From: Bizionia argentinensis JUB59
Lineage (GTDB): Bacteria > Bacteroidota > Bacteroidia > Flavobacteriales > Flavobacteriaceae
Length of the DNA: 57,036 nucleotides
Assembly (NCBI RefSeq): GCF_000224335.1
Contig: NZ_AFXZ01000015.1
Span: 1 to 57,036, forward strand
Direction: 5' to 3'
This document shows, in pieces, positions 36,325 through 45,145 of the stretch (its first letter is position 1; the number at the start of each line of letters is the position of its first letter). Below the pieces are notes generated by a model, which was not told where the DNA came from, searched no databases, and worked only from the letters and a program-made list of their open reading frames with translations. Both the position numbers and the translations under genes were made by a program.

Positions 36325-37896
36325 ATGGATAATACAATTATAATTGTAGGGGGAATATTATTGGGTGTCATAATTGGATTTATTGCGGCTAAAGTGCTGG
36401 AGCGTAGCAATGCGTCTAAAGTTATAAAAAGTGCTAAAAAATCGGCTTCAGCTATATTAAGAGCTGCGAAGAGTGAAGGAGAAGCCCTTAAAAAAGATAA
36501 AATACTTCAAGCAAAAGAAAAGTTTATAGAACTTAAGTCGGAGCATGAAAAAGTTATTATGTCTCGTGATAAGAAAATGGCGGATTCTGAAAAACGTACA
36601 CGTGATAAAGAGTCGCAAGTGTCTGGAGAACTTTCTAAAAGCAAGAAATTAAATGATAAATTAGAAGATAAGGTTAAAGACTATGACCACCGATTAGAAG
36701 TTATTGAGAAAAGGCAGGAAGAAGTGGATAGATTACACAGAAGCCAAATAGAACAATTAGAAGTTATTTCTAGTTTATCTGCCGAAGATGCCAAAGCACA
36801 ATTAATAGAGTCCTTAAAAGGAGAGGCTAAAAGTGATGCTATGGCTTATATTCAAAGCACCATTGAAGAATCTAAATTAACGGCACAGCAGGAAGCTAAA
36901 AAAATTATTATTAATACCATTCAACGTATTGGAACTGAAGAAGCAGTGGATAACTGTGTATCTGTTTTTAATATTGAATCGGATGATGTTAAAGGACGTA
37001 TAATTGGTCGTGAAGGTCGGAATATTCGCGCTATTGAAGCAGCAACTGGTGTTGAGATTATTGTTGATGATACGCCAGAAGCGATTATCTTATCATGTTT
37101 TGATTCTGTACGTCGTGAAATTGCACGATTATCACTTCATAAATTAGTAACGGATGGTCGTATTCACCCGGCACGTATTGAAGAGGTTGTTCAAAAAACA
37201 ACCAAGCAGATTGAACAAGAAATTATTGAGGTTGGGAAGCGTACCATTATAGATTTAGGAATTCATAACCTGCATCCTGAATTAATTAAAATGGTTGGAC
37301 GTATGAAATATCGTTCTTCATACGGACAAAACTTATTACAACACTCGCGTGAAGTTGCCAAGCTTTGCGGTATTATGGCAGCCGAGTTGGGCTTAAATCC
37401 AAAAGCAGCAAAACGCGCTGGACTTTTACATGATATTGGAAAAGTACCAGATGCCGAAGCAGATATGGAAACGCCACATGCTATTTTAGGTATGCAGTGG
37501 GCGGAAAAATATGGTGAAAAGGAAGACGTTTGTAATGCTATTGGAGCGCACCATGATGAAATTGAAATGAAAACCCTGTTAGCACCGATCGTTCAAGTGT
37601 GTGATGCTATTTCAGGAGCAAGACCAGGCGCTAGACGTCAAGTTTTAGATAGTTATATTCAACGATTAAAAGATTTGGAAGATATTGCTATCGGTTTTGG
37701 CGGTGTTAAAAAGGCCTATGCTATTCAAGCAGGTCGCGAATTACGTGTTATTGTAGAAAGCGATAGAGTAGATGATCAAAAAGCGGCGGATTTATCTTTT
37801 AATATTTCACAAAAAATTCAAACGGATATGACCTATCCAGGACAGGTGAAAGTAACGGTTATTCGTGAAACACGAGCTGTTAACATTGCCAAGTAA
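36325..37896 (+). CDS. rny: Ribonuclease Y
   Basis: 523 residues. An N-terminal helix ([20 protein letters not shown]) anchors it in the membrane. A coiled coil (about 40-150) is followed by the KH domain with [19 protein letters not shown] near 223 and the HD domain with [10 protein letters not shown] and LLHDIGK near 335-375 (metal-binding HD). It is a 5'-end-sensitive endoribonuclease that starts mRNA decay. It lies 22 nt after the 6S RNA T-run, so it presumably has a promoter in that region. Confidence 0.95.
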   Translation: MDNTIIIVGGILLGVIIGFIAAKVLERSNASKVIKSAKKSASAILRAAKSEGEALKKDKILQAKEKFIELKSEHEKVIMSRDKKMADSEKRTRDKESQVSGELSKSKKLNDKLEDKVKDYDHRLEVIEKRQEEVDRLHRSQIEQLEVISSLSAEDAKAQLIESLKGEAKSDAMAYIQSTIEESKLTAQQEAKKIIINTIQRIGTEEAVDNCVSVFNIESDDVKGRIIGREGRNIRAIEAATGVEIIVDDTPEAIILSCFDSVRREIARLSLHKLVTDGRIHPARIEEVVQKTTKQIEQEIIEVGKRTIIDLGIHNLHPELIKMVGRMKYRSSYGQNLLQHSREVAKLCGIMAAELGLNPKAAKRAGLLHDIGKVPDAEADMETPHAILGMQWAEKYGEKEDVCNAIGAHHDEIEMKTLLAPIVQVCDAISGARPGARRQVLDSYIQRLKDLEDIAIGFGGVKKAYAIQAGRELRVIVESDRVDDQKAADLSFNISQKIQTDMTYPGQVKVTVIRETRAVNIAK

Positions 37897-37920
37897 AAGT
37901 TTATAAAATAGATAATATTA

Positions 37921-37951
37921 AAAGTTCTTCTAGAAATAGAAGGACTTTTTT
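37921..37951 (+). terminator. Terminator of rny
   Basis: AAAGTTCTTCT (37921-37931) pairs with AGAAGGACTTT (37938-37948) including one G-U pair, and runs into TTTTTT. Confidence 0.8.
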
Positions 37952-37982
37952 GGTTTCAATACTAATGGGTTTAAGTTGAAAA

Positions 37983-38024
37983 GACCTCACAGGTTTTATC
38001 CCGAACCGTCGGGACTGTGAGGTC
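37983..38024. repeat. Nested palindromic repeat (GACCTCACAG/CTGTGAGGTC)
   Basis: A 10-bp outer stem (37983-37992 with 38015-38024) encloses an inner stem TCCCGA/TCGGGA (37999-38004 with 38009-38014). The inner stem shares CCCGA with the other repeats of this window. It lies between rny and xerD; it lacks a T-run and so is not a normal terminator. Confidence 0.65.
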
Positions 38025-38052
38025 TGAAGACTGAAATAAATTCAGAATTAAT

Positions 38053-38964
38053 TTATTTTCTAGGATGAAAAGTTTGAATAGCTTTCTTCAATTGTTTTTT
38101 ATCCAAATGCATATAGATTTCCGTAGTTGTAATGCTTAGATGACCTAACATCATTTGTATGGCTCTTAAGTCCGCGCCATTTTCCAATAAATGTGTAGCA
38201 AAGGAATGTCTGAAAGTATGTGGCGAAATAGTTTTATTTAAATTTATTTCTTCCGCTAATTTTTTAATAATCGTAAAAACCATCGCGCGGGTGAGTTGTT
38301 TTCCGCGATTGTTTAAAAACAAAGTATCATTAAATTCCTTTTGAATTTTGATAGCTGTTCTAACCTCGTTTATATAAATATTAATATAATTTTGAGTAGC
38401 GGGACCAATTGGAACAAAACGTTGTTTATCACCTTTACCGATGATATTTATAAAACCTTCTTCAAAAAACAAATCCGATAATTTTAAGTTTACCAATTCA
38501 CTAACCCGTAATCCGCAACCATAGAGCGTTTCTAGCATCGTGCGGTCGCGTTCTCCAATGCGTACTTGGTTGTATTCCTTGGATAAATCTATGGCGTTAA
38601 TTAGTCGATCAATATCCTCTAGACTTAAAGTATCAGGTAGCTTTCTGCCCGTTCTGGGTGATTCAATTAAATCGACTGGATTATCATTTCTATAATCCTC
38701 AAAAACCAAAAAGTTAAAAAAACTTCGTAAACCCGAAATTATGCGTGATTGTGAACGTGGGTTTACACCTTTTGCAACCTGATAAATAAATTGCTGAATG
38801 GTTTCCGAGTTGATATGAATGGGGGATACCGCTATTTTATGATCTTCTAAATAAGCGATAAGTTTTTCAATATCAAAACTGTAGCTCGCTATGGTGTTTT
38901 TAGATAAACCACGTTCAATTTTTAAATATAAACTAAAATCGGTGAGTGCTTGATGCCATTTCAT
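38053..38964 (-). CDS. xerD: Site-specific tyrosine recombinase XerD
   Basis: 303 residues. The N-terminal SAM-like core-binding domain (1-95) has ...IERGLSKNTIASYSFDIEKL. The catalytic residues are visible: Arg in YGCGLRVSEL near 150, Lys in GKGDKQRFVPI near 175, HTFRH near 250, H in LGHLSITTTEIYMHLD with the nucleophile Tyr near 283. It resolves chromosome dimers at dif, normally with XerC. The stand-alone position with no mobile element argues for the housekeeping role. Confidence 0.88.
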   Translation of the reverse strand: MKWHQALTDFSLYLKIERGLSKNTIASYSFDIEKLIAYLEDHKIAVSPIHINSETIQQFIYQVAKGVNPRSQSRIISGLRSFFNFLVFEDYRNDNPVDLIESPRTGRKLPDTLSLEDIDRLINAIDLSKEYNQVRIGERDRTMLETLYGCGLRVSELVNLKLSDLFFEEGFINIIGKGDKQRFVPIGPATQNYINIYINEVRTAIKIQKEFNDTLFLNNRGKQLTRAMVFTIIKKLAEEINLNKTISPHTFRHSFATHLLENGADLRAIQMMLGHLSITTTEIYMHLDKKQLKKAIQTFHPRK

Positions 38965-38969
38965 GATTG

Positions 38970-38977
38970 CAAAAGTA
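38970..38977 (-). promoter_or_regulatory. -7 element placed for leaderless transcription of xerD
   Basis: The minus strand reads TACTTTTG, 5 nt before the ATG at 38964. No TTG at -33 is visible. Confidence 0.45.
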
Positions 38978-39158
38978 CAGTTTAAATAGGCGATTTTATT
39001 ATTTTTGAAAATATTGAAGTGATTAGAAACATGAATTTATATTAGTTAACTATAAGTTTATACATTTATTTGTTAAAATAAAAAGTTACATGTTAATTAC
39101 AAATAATCTAAAAAAAGTGTTTAGTTTGCGGTAATCAATAACTTAAAATTTTAATATT

Positions 39159-39827
39159 ATGAAAAAATTATTTTTGTTTGCAGTGGTTGCTGTTTTTAGT
39201 TTAGCTTCAATTTCGGCGCAAGATATTCGATTTGGTGTTAAAGGAGGTGTTAACTTCGCAAATATAGCTGGAGACTTTGGCGTTGCGGGCATTAGTACTG
39301 ATTTAGAAGACGCAGAAATGAAGGTTGGCTTCCATATAGGTGGGTTAGCAGAGTTTAAACTTTCAGAAAAATTTGCTTTACAGCCGGAATTACTATTTTC
39401 AAATCAAGGATACAAGTCTAACTATTTAGATAATGATGATCGTAAGGTAGATTATAATGTTAATCTAAACTACATCAATATTCCTATTATGGCTAAATTT
39501 ATGCTAATTGAAGGTTTAGCTATTGAAGCTGGTCCTCAAGTTGGGTTTTTAATATCAGCCAAAAACGAATTGAATGATTCTAATAATGATTTGGTGAGCG
39601 ATGATACTAAAATTGACAGTAAAGATCTATATAAGACATTAGATTTCGGATTAAACTTTGGTGTAAGTTATGAGTTGCCAAGTGGCCTTTTCTTTTCTGC
39701 ACGTTATAATTTAGGTTTATCTAAAGTGGATGACGAGGATTATTATGGTGATGTAGTTGATTTAGGGATATTTTCATTTTCACGTAAGAACCGTGTAGCT
39801 CAAATCTCTGCTGGTTTTATGTTTTAA
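39159..39827 (+). CDS. Outer-membrane beta-barrel protein (porin family, PF13568-like)
   Basis: 222 residues. A signal peptide (MKKLFLFAVVAVFSLASISAQ) precedes an 8-strand barrel that starts RFGVKGGVNFANIAG and ends VAQISAGFMF with an aromatic terminal residue. LQPELLFSNQGY and LNYINIPIMAKF are family strands. The function in Bacteroidetes is not established. First of four barrel genes on this strand, followed by a terminator, so they are separate units. Confidence 0.82.
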   Translation: MKKLFLFAVVAVFSLASISAQDIRFGVKGGVNFANIAGDFGVAGISTDLEDAEMKVGFHIGGLAEFKLSEKFALQPELLFSNQGYKSNYLDNDDRKVDYNVNLNYINIPIMAKFMLIEGLAIEAGPQVGFLISAKNELNDSNNDLVSDDTKIDSKDLYKTLDFGLNFGVSYELPSGLFFSARYNLGLSKVDDEDYYGDVVDLGIFSFSRKNRVAQISAGFMF

Positions 39828-39850
39828 TTTGTACAATCAAATATAATATG

Positions 39851-39880
39851 AAAAACCATCCCATCTCGGATGGTTTTTTT
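39851..39880 (+). terminator. Terminator of the first beta-barrel gene
   Basis: AACCATCC-CATCTC-GGATGGTT (39854-39875) with a run of T. The gap 39881-40121 after it holds no gene, only AT-rich sequence. Confidence 0.8.
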
Positions 39881-40121
39881 ATACCAAAACTTAACGTATA
39901 TAAGACTGAAATTACTTGAAGTTCCTGTTTTTTCTAACTATATTTTAATGGGAGAAACTTACATATATGTTACCATAAAATTATCAATTTATTGATAAAT
40001 AATAATTTTGGTATCAAGTATTGAAAACAGGGATGAATAGAGGCTTGGATCTTAAAATTTAAGTTTTAATTGAGATTTAAAATTTGGTTTAGAACTATTA
40101 AAAACTACTGAGTCTTTTTGA

Positions 40122-40153
40122 TTTGGTTGATATGATGATTAGACTTAATTTTG
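40122..40153 (+). promoter_or_regulatory. Promoter of the second beta-barrel gene
   Basis: TTTG (40122-40125), 20 nt, then TAATTTTG (40146-40153), matching -33/-7. It lies 41 nt before the ATG at 40195 and rules out starts at 40123 and 40132/40135. Confidence 0.65.
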
Positions 40154-40194
40154 CATCTTCAAATAAATTAAAAACTAAATTTAAGTTTATCAAG

Positions 40195-40821
40195 ATGAAA
40201 AAATTATTATTTGTTGCTGCTATTGCAGCATTCGGTTTTACCAATGTAAGTGCACAAGAAGATTACGGTACATTTGGTTTCGCAGAAGGCGATATCTTTA
40301 TTGAAGGTAACGTTGGATTCAATTCTTCTAATGACAAGAACACAGATGAGAAAATAAGTGGTTACACCATCAGCCCTAAAGCTGGTTATTTTTTAACTGA
40401 AGACTTAGCTCTAGGTGTTAATTTAGGTTTTGCAGGTACTAAAACTAAACTTGCAGGAACTACTACAGCAGACGTTAATGCTTTAGGTGCAGGTGTATTT
40501 GCGCGTTACTACTTTTTAGATTTAGGAAAGCGTTTTAAAACGTTTACTGAATTAGGTATTGGTTATTCGGGTGCTGAAGACAAAATTAGTGATGTAAAGT
40601 TAAACACTATTGGTGCTGGATTTGATTTAGGTATCAACTACTTTGTTACTGAAAACATTGCATTATCTTTTGGCTTAAAGAACATCTTATCGTTCTCTAC
40701 AGGTAAAGCAGAAGTTGGTGGAGCTAAAGGAGAATCAGTTTCAGAATTCAATTTCGGTTTCGGAGATGTTGCTAATCCATTTGGTGGTAACGCTATGTTT
40801 GGTTTATTATTCAAATTATAG
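40195..40821 (+). CDS. Outer-membrane beta-barrel protein
   Basis: 208 residues from MKKLLFVAAIAAFGFTNVSAQ, a signal peptide. The barrel shows IFIEGNVGFNSSND, GYTISPKAGYFLTEDLALGVNL, VFARYYFLDL and a terminal MFGLLFKL. Differs from its neighbours, being closer to the type with PKAGYF and alternating glycine strands; not a copy of the flanking porins. Has its own promoter and terminator. Confidence 0.8.
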   Translation: MKKLLFVAAIAAFGFTNVSAQEDYGTFGFAEGDIFIEGNVGFNSSNDKNTDEKISGYTISPKAGYFLTEDLALGVNLGFAGTKTKLAGTTTADVNALGAGVFARYYFLDLGKRFKTFTELGIGYSGAEDKISDVKLNTIGAGFDLGINYFVTENIALSFGLKNILSFSTGKAEVGGAKGESVSEFNFGFGDVANPFGGNAMFGLLFKL

Positions 40822-40848
40822 TAAGATTGCATTACCCAATATTATATT

Positions 40849-40878
40849 AAAACCGAAGCATCTGCTTCGGTTTTTTTG
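40849..40878 (+). terminator. Terminator of the second beta-barrel gene
   Basis: AACCGAAGCA (40851-40860) pairs with TGCTTCGGTT (40863-40872) and is followed by TTTTT. The stem resembles those after the next two barrel genes (all carry CCGAAG/CTTCGG). Confidence 0.8.
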
Positions 40879-40998
40879 TTTCCATAATTTACTAAAAAAC
40901 GTTAATTACGCTCTTTAACCTGTTAAATACCGTTAACGTTGCATCCAAACGCGTAATACTTGTCGTACAATAGCTATAACTTTAAAACTATAAGACAA

Positions 40999-41613
40999 AT
41001 GAAAAAAGTATTTTTAGTAGCAGCTATTACGGTTTTTGCCATTTCAAACAGTAACGCGCAGTCAGATTCAAAAGCAGTGCAATTTGGCGTTAAAGGTGGT
41101 GTAAATTTCTCAACCATTACAAGCGATGATTTTGATGATGCTGATTCAAGAACGAGTTTCAATGTTGGGGTACTTGCAGAAATTCCACTTACAGAACGCA
41201 TCTCTATTCAGCCCGAAGCATTGTATTCTGGCCAGGGTTTCACTAGTAAGGTGTTAAATCAAGATGTGGATTATAATTTGAACTATATTCAAGTTCCTGT
41301 TTTAGTTAAAGTATATCTTATTGAAGGCTTAAGTGTGGAAGCTGGTCCTCAATTTGGCTTCAAAATTCATGAGGAAATAAAAGTTGATTCAGATGCAATT
41401 GGTGGTAATACTACCATTGATCCAGACGATTCAGCTATCAAGGATTTTGATACTAGTGTCGCCTTTGGTGCAGCCTATAAATTTGATAACGGTTTTTTTA
41501 TAAACGGTCGTTATAATATGGGATTAACAAACATCTTTAAGGATGACACTGTAATTGAAAATATAGATGCCAAAAATGCGGTTTGGCAAATTGGAGCTGG
41601 ATTTATGTTCTAG
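40999..41613 (+). CDS. Porin family beta-barrel protein, paralogue 1 of a tandem pair
   Basis: 204 residues from MKKVFLVAAITVFAISNSNAQ; upstream in-frame ATG at 40960 is rejected, as it would precede the signal peptide. The mature protein opens SDSKAVQFGVKGGVNFSTIT and ends AVWQIGAGFMF. The following gene is very close in sequence: SDSKAVQFGVKGGVNFSTIT and VPVLVKVYLIEGLSVEAGPQ are shared. Function unknown. Confidence 0.82.
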   Translation: MKKVFLVAAITVFAISNSNAQSDSKAVQFGVKGGVNFSTITSDDFDDADSRTSFNVGVLAEIPLTERISIQPEALYSGQGFTSKVLNQDVDYNLNYIQVPVLVKVYLIEGLSVEAGPQFGFKIHEEIKVDSDAIGGNTTIDPDDSAIKDFDTSVAFGAAYKFDNGFFINGRYNMGLTNIFKDDTVIENIDAKNAVWQIGAGFMF

Positions 41614-41638
41614 ATTATTTATATACAGTTAATTATAG

Positions 41639-41668
41639 TAAAGCCGAAGTTTAAACTTCGGCTTTTTT
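41639..41668 (+). terminator. Terminator of tandem porin 1
   Basis: A near-perfect palindrome, AAGCCGAAGTTT/AAACTTCGGCTT (41641-41664), followed by TTTT. Confidence 0.8.
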
Positions 41669-41776
41669 ATTATATAAATTTTAATTGAGTTATTTATTAT
41701 TTTTTTTAAGTCAATATACCCCTCAAAAATCGACAATCTTTGTATTTCAATTAATAATTAATAATAGCATAACAAT

Positions 41777-42415
41777 ATGAAAAAAGTAATTTTAGTAGCT
41801 GCAGCAGCAGTATTCTCAATGACAAGCATCAACGCTCAATCGGATTCTAAAGCAGTTCAGTTTGGTGTTAAAGGTGGTGTGAATTTCTCAACCATTACAA
41901 GTGATGATTTTAATGATTTAAAATCTAGAACGAGTTTTAATGTTGGTTTATTAGCTGAAATTCCACTTACAGATCGCATCTCTATTCAACCAGAGGTTAT
42001 GTATTCAGGTCAAGGTTTTGACGTGAAAGAAGTAGATCAGGATAATGTTTTTGATACTAATGAAAATGTAGAATATCAATTAGATTACATTCAAGTACCT
42101 GTATTAGTTAAAGTATATCTTATTGAAGGATTAAGCGTGGAAGCGGGTCCTCAATTTGGATTTAAAATTCATGAAGAATTGGATTTTCAACCAAATTCTG
42201 ATGGAGGTGATATAGAAGTTAATGCAGATGATTCTTATATCAAAGATTTTGATACATCTTTAGCTCTTGGTGCAGCCTATAAGTTTGATGGAGGTTTCTT
42301 TGTAAACGCTCGTTACACATTTGGTTTAACAAGTATCTTTAAAGATGATACCGTATTTCAAAATGTAGATGCAAAAAATGCTGTATGGCAAGCTGGTGTT
42401 GGATTTATGTTCTAA
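41777..42415 (+). CDS. Porin family beta-barrel protein, paralogue 2 of a tandem pair
   Basis: 212 residues with signal peptide MKKVILVAAAAVFSMTSINAQ. Strand segments match the previous gene almost word for word (GVKGGVNFSTITSDDF; DYIQVPVLVKVYLIEGL). The differences are in loops: an extra acidic NVFDTNENVEYQ and DFQPNSDGGDIEV. That pattern, conserved strands and variable loops, points to a tandem duplication with loop divergence. It has its own terminator 20 nt before aroQ. Confidence 0.82.
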   Translation: MKKVILVAAAAVFSMTSINAQSDSKAVQFGVKGGVNFSTITSDDFNDLKSRTSFNVGLLAEIPLTDRISIQPEVMYSGQGFDVKEVDQDNVFDTNENVEYQLDYIQVPVLVKVYLIEGLSVEAGPQFGFKIHEELDFQPNSDGGDIEVNADDSYIKDFDTSLALGAAYKFDGGFFVNARYTFGLTSIFKDDTVFQNVDAKNAVWQAGVGFMF

Positions 42416-42436
42416 ATCTAACAGTTTAATAGAATT

Positions 42437-42468
42437 AAAAACCGAAGTTTCAGCTTCGGTTTTTTTTA
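42437..42468 (+). terminator. Terminator of tandem porin 2, abutting aroQ
   Basis: AACCGAAG-TTTCAG-CTTCGGTT and a T-run. It ends 13 nt before the aroQ start. Confidence 0.8.
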
Positions 42469-42480
42469 TACCTTTACTTT

Positions 42481-42903
42481 ATGAAAAAACTCATTATAAT
42501 AAATGGCCCTAATTTAAATCTATTAGGCGTTCGAGAACCTGAAATTTACGGTAATTTATCATTTACAGAGTTCTTGGATGAAATTTCATCGAAATTTAAA
42601 GATGTAACTATCGATTACTTTCAATCGAACATAGAAGGTGAATTAATAAACAAACTGCATGAAGTTGGATTCTCATACGATGGAATCATTTTAAACGCCG
42701 CTGCTTATACACATACGTCTGTGGGTATTGGTGATGCTGTTTCGGGTATTAAAACGCCAGTTGTGGAAGTTCATATTTCTAATACTTTCAGTAGAGAGGA
42801 TTTTAGACATCAATCTTATATTGCGCCGCATACAAAAGGTGTTATTGTTGGTTTTGGACTACAGAGTTATGAATTAGCGATTCAGAGTTTTATCCCATCT
42901 TAA
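42481..42903 (+). CDS. aroQ: 3-dehydroquinate dehydratase, type II
   Basis: 140 residues. It catalyses the third step of the shikimate pathway. Motifs: IINGPNLNLLGVREPEIYG at the N-terminus (active-site Asn and lid Arg/Tyr), NAAAYTHTSVGIGDAV near 73-88, and EVHISNTFSREDFRHQSYIA near 100 with the catalytic His. The gene begins only 13 nt after a terminator T-run, so its promoter must overlap it (see TACCTTTA just upstream) and the mRNA is probably leaderless. Confidence 0.93.
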   Translation: MKKLIIINGPNLNLLGVREPEIYGNLSFTEFLDEISSKFKDVTIDYFQSNIEGELINKLHEVGFSYDGIILNAAAYTHTSVGIGDAVSGIKTPVVEVHISNTFSREDFRHQSYIAPHTKGVIVGFGLQSYELAIQSFIPS

Positions 42904-42963
42904 CCTTCTCAATCGGAAGGAACTCTTGTCCTTGCGCAAACTTTTCTTAAAATAAAAACATAA

Positions 42964-42994
42964 AAAATGCGATTCAAAAATTGAATCGCATTTT
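42964..42994. terminator. Bidirectional terminator between aroQ and lpdA
   Basis: AAAATGCGATTCAA/TTGAATCGCATTTT, a 14-bp stem around AAA, between convergent genes. Confidence 0.8.
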
Positions 42995-43040
42995 ATATTA
43001 TTGGTGTTTCCATTAGAGTGAAAGCTCTTCCATTAGGGAC

Positions 43041-43056
43041 CCCGATAATTATCGGG
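43041..43056. repeat. Palindrome CCCGATAATTATCGGG
   Basis: A perfect 16-bp palindrome, 12 bp downstream of the lpdA stop. The same sequence is at 9019-9034; a variant is at 454-471. Confidence 0.75.
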
Positions 43057-43067
43057 AAGGATGGAGA

Positions 43068-44444
43068 TTACAAATGTATCACCTCTCCATAAGCATCAGC
43101 AACAGCCTCCATAACCGCTTCACTCATAGTAGGGTGTGGATGTACTGTTTTTAATACTTCATGCCCTGTGGTTTCTAGTTTACGACCTAAAACTGCTTCA
43201 GCAATCATATCGGTTACGCCAGCCCCAATCATATGGCAACCTAACCATTCGCCGTATTTGGCATCAAAAATTACTTTTACAAACCCTTCTTTGGCGCCAG
43301 AAGCACTAGCTTTTCCAGAAGCTGAAAATGGGAACTTACCAACTTTAATATCCAATCCTTGTTCTCTAGCTTGCTTTTCTGTTAAACCAACAGAAGCAAT
43401 TTCAGGAGATGCATAGGTACAACCTGGAATATTTCCATAATCTAATGCTTCTACATTTTGACCAGCAATTTTCTCCACACATAAAATACCTTCTGCTGAG
43501 GCTACGTGTGCTAATGCTTGTCCTGGTGTAACATCGCCAATAGCGTAGTATCCTGGAATATTTGTTTGGTAGAAATCGTTCACTAAAATCTTATCACGAT
43601 CAACCGCAATACCAACATCTTCTAAACCAATATTTTCAATATTAGATTTGATTCCTACAGCTGATAAAATTATATCTGCTTCAAGAATTTCCTCGCCTTT
43701 TTTCGTTTTTACTGTCGCTTTTACACCAGATCCAGACGTATCTACTTTAGTAACTTCCGCAGAAGTCATAATTTTGATACCACTTTTCTTAAATGAACGC
43801 TCTAATTGTTTCGATACATCTTCATCTTCAACTGGTACAACGTTAGGTAAATATTCAACAATAGTAACATCTGTTCCCATAGAGTTGTAGAAATACGCAA
43901 ACTCAACACCAATAGCACCCGATCCGACAACAATCATCTTTTTAGGTTGCTCTTTTAAAGTCATAGCTTCGCGGTAACCAATTACTTTTTTACCATCTTG
44001 CGGTAAACTTGGTAACTCACGTGATCGTGCTCCCGTTGCCACAATAATATGGTCGGCAGAATATTCTTTACCATCAACGTCTACTTTTTTACCTGGTTTT
44101 AGTTTCCCGAAACCTTCAATAACGTCAATTTTATTTTTCTTCATTAAAAATTTTACACCATTACTCATTCCATCGGCAACACCTCTTGAACGTTTTACAA
44201 CGGCACCAAAATCTTTGTCGGCATCTTTTACAGATAAACCGTAATCTTCAGCGTGTTTCAAGTATTCAAAAACTTGAGCGGATTTTAAAAGGGCTTTTGT
44301 TGGAATACAGCCCCAGTTTAAACAAACACCACCAAGGTTTTCCTTTTCAATTACAGCTGTTTTAAGACCTAATTGAGATGCTCTAATAGCAGTAACGTAA
44401 CCTCCAGGGCCACTTCCAAGAACAATAATATCGTATTTACTCAT
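43068..44444 (-). CDS. lpdA: Dihydrolipoyl dehydrogenase
   Basis: 458 residues, E3 of 2-oxoacid dehydrogenase complexes. FAD motif GSGPGGYVTAIRASQLG; redox disulfide in GGVCLNWGCIPTKALL (near 38-50, CxxxxC); NAD motif VGSGAIGVEFAYFYNSMG near 175; second FAD segment YYAIGDVTPGQALAHVA; catalytic His-Glu in HPHPTMSEAVME near 436-446. A single gene with bidirectional terminator; no E1/E2 genes adjacent. Confidence 0.93.
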   Translation of the reverse strand: MSKYDIIVLGSGPGGYVTAIRASQLGLKTAVIEKENLGGVCLNWGCIPTKALLKSAQVFEYLKHAEDYGLSVKDADKDFGAVVKRSRGVADGMSNGVKFLMKKNKIDVIEGFGKLKPGKKVDVDGKEYSADHIIVATGARSRELPSLPQDGKKVIGYREAMTLKEQPKKMIVVGSGAIGVEFAYFYNSMGTDVTIVEYLPNVVPVEDEDVSKQLERSFKKSGIKIMTSAEVTKVDTSGSGVKATVKTKKGEEILEADIILSAVGIKSNIENIGLEDVGIAVDRDKILVNDFYQTNIPGYYAIGDVTPGQALAHVASAEGILCVEKIAGQNVEALDYGNIPGCTYASPEIASVGLTEKQAREQGLDIKVGKFPFSASGKASASGAKEGFVKVIFDAKYGEWLGCHMIGAGVTDMIAEAVLGRKLETTGHEVLKTVHPHPTMSEAVMEAVADAYGEVIHL

Positions 44445-44570
44445 CGTGAATTTTTTAATCTATTTTTGAAGTTACGAATTTACGAAATCGTATTTGATTA
44501 TTAAATGTTAGTGTGAAATTAATTGCAAATAGTAAAGGAAATAGCATTTTTACTTCTGTTTGCTATTTTT

Positions 44571-45077
44571 TTAACGCTTATCAACTATAGAATTAGACTT
44601 GGGTATAGATAAAGATTGCCAATCGTTGGCTTTTAGCATTTTTCCAACATACGCCATTTGGCCAATATGGTAGGAGTAGTGGCCTAACTGTCTATAAATA
44701 GCTTCAGAAACTAAATGGTCTTCTTTACGTATATAGACTACTTTATTGAGGTCGTCGTTTTCCAAAGGTTCAATAGCGTCAAAAAGGCATTTCCAGCCGC
44801 TTTCCCAAGCTATCATAATATCTATTTTACTAGTGTAACTAGCTTCGAATTCTTGATTACGCTGACGCCATTCCTTTTCGCCATCTTCAATTAAAAAATT
44901 GGTCCACCTACTAAACATGTTTCCAACCATGTGTTTAACAATAACGGAAATGCTGTTTGTAGCATCGTTATATTGCCAAGTTAGTTCATTAAAAGTGAGC
45001 TGATCTAAAGTTTTATCCCCAACAGTTTTATAATACTTAAACTGTTTTATAACACCTGTAACTAAATCGTTTTTCAT
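44571..45077 (-). CDS. DinB-like (DUF1572) metal-binding protein
   Basis: 168 residues from MKNDLVTGVIKQFKYYKTV; an ATG 30 bp upstream is rejected. A four-helix bundle with NSISVIVKHMVGNMFSRWTNFLIEDG near 40 and RQLGHYSYHIGQMAYVGKML near 132: the histidines fit the DinB metal site. Function unknown; many family members are small-molecule thiol transferases. The start lies just after a terminator, like aroQ. Confidence 0.78.
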   Translation of the reverse strand: MKNDLVTGVIKQFKYYKTVGDKTLDQLTFNELTWQYNDATNSISVIVKHMVGNMFSRWTNFLIEDGEKEWRQRNQEFEASYTSKIDIMIAWESGWKCLFDAIEPLENDDLNKVVYIRKEDHLVSEAIYRQLGHYSYHIGQMAYVGKMLKANDWQSLSIPKSNSIVDKR

Positions 45078-45122
45078 AGATATAAAAATAGCACTATAAA
45101 AATACATCTTTTCATAGTGCTA
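45078..45122 (-). terminator. Terminator of msrB, abutting the DinB-like gene
   Basis: TAGCACTAT/ATAGTGCTA (45089-45097 with 45114-45122) with a T-rich stretch on the minus strand. Confidence 0.65.
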
Positions 45123-45145
45123 ATCTTTTAAAATATAATAAGTTT

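Noticed and set aside
38053-38964. xerD as part of an integrative element
   Set aside because: No attachment repeats, transposase or cargo nearby; neighbours are housekeeping genes.
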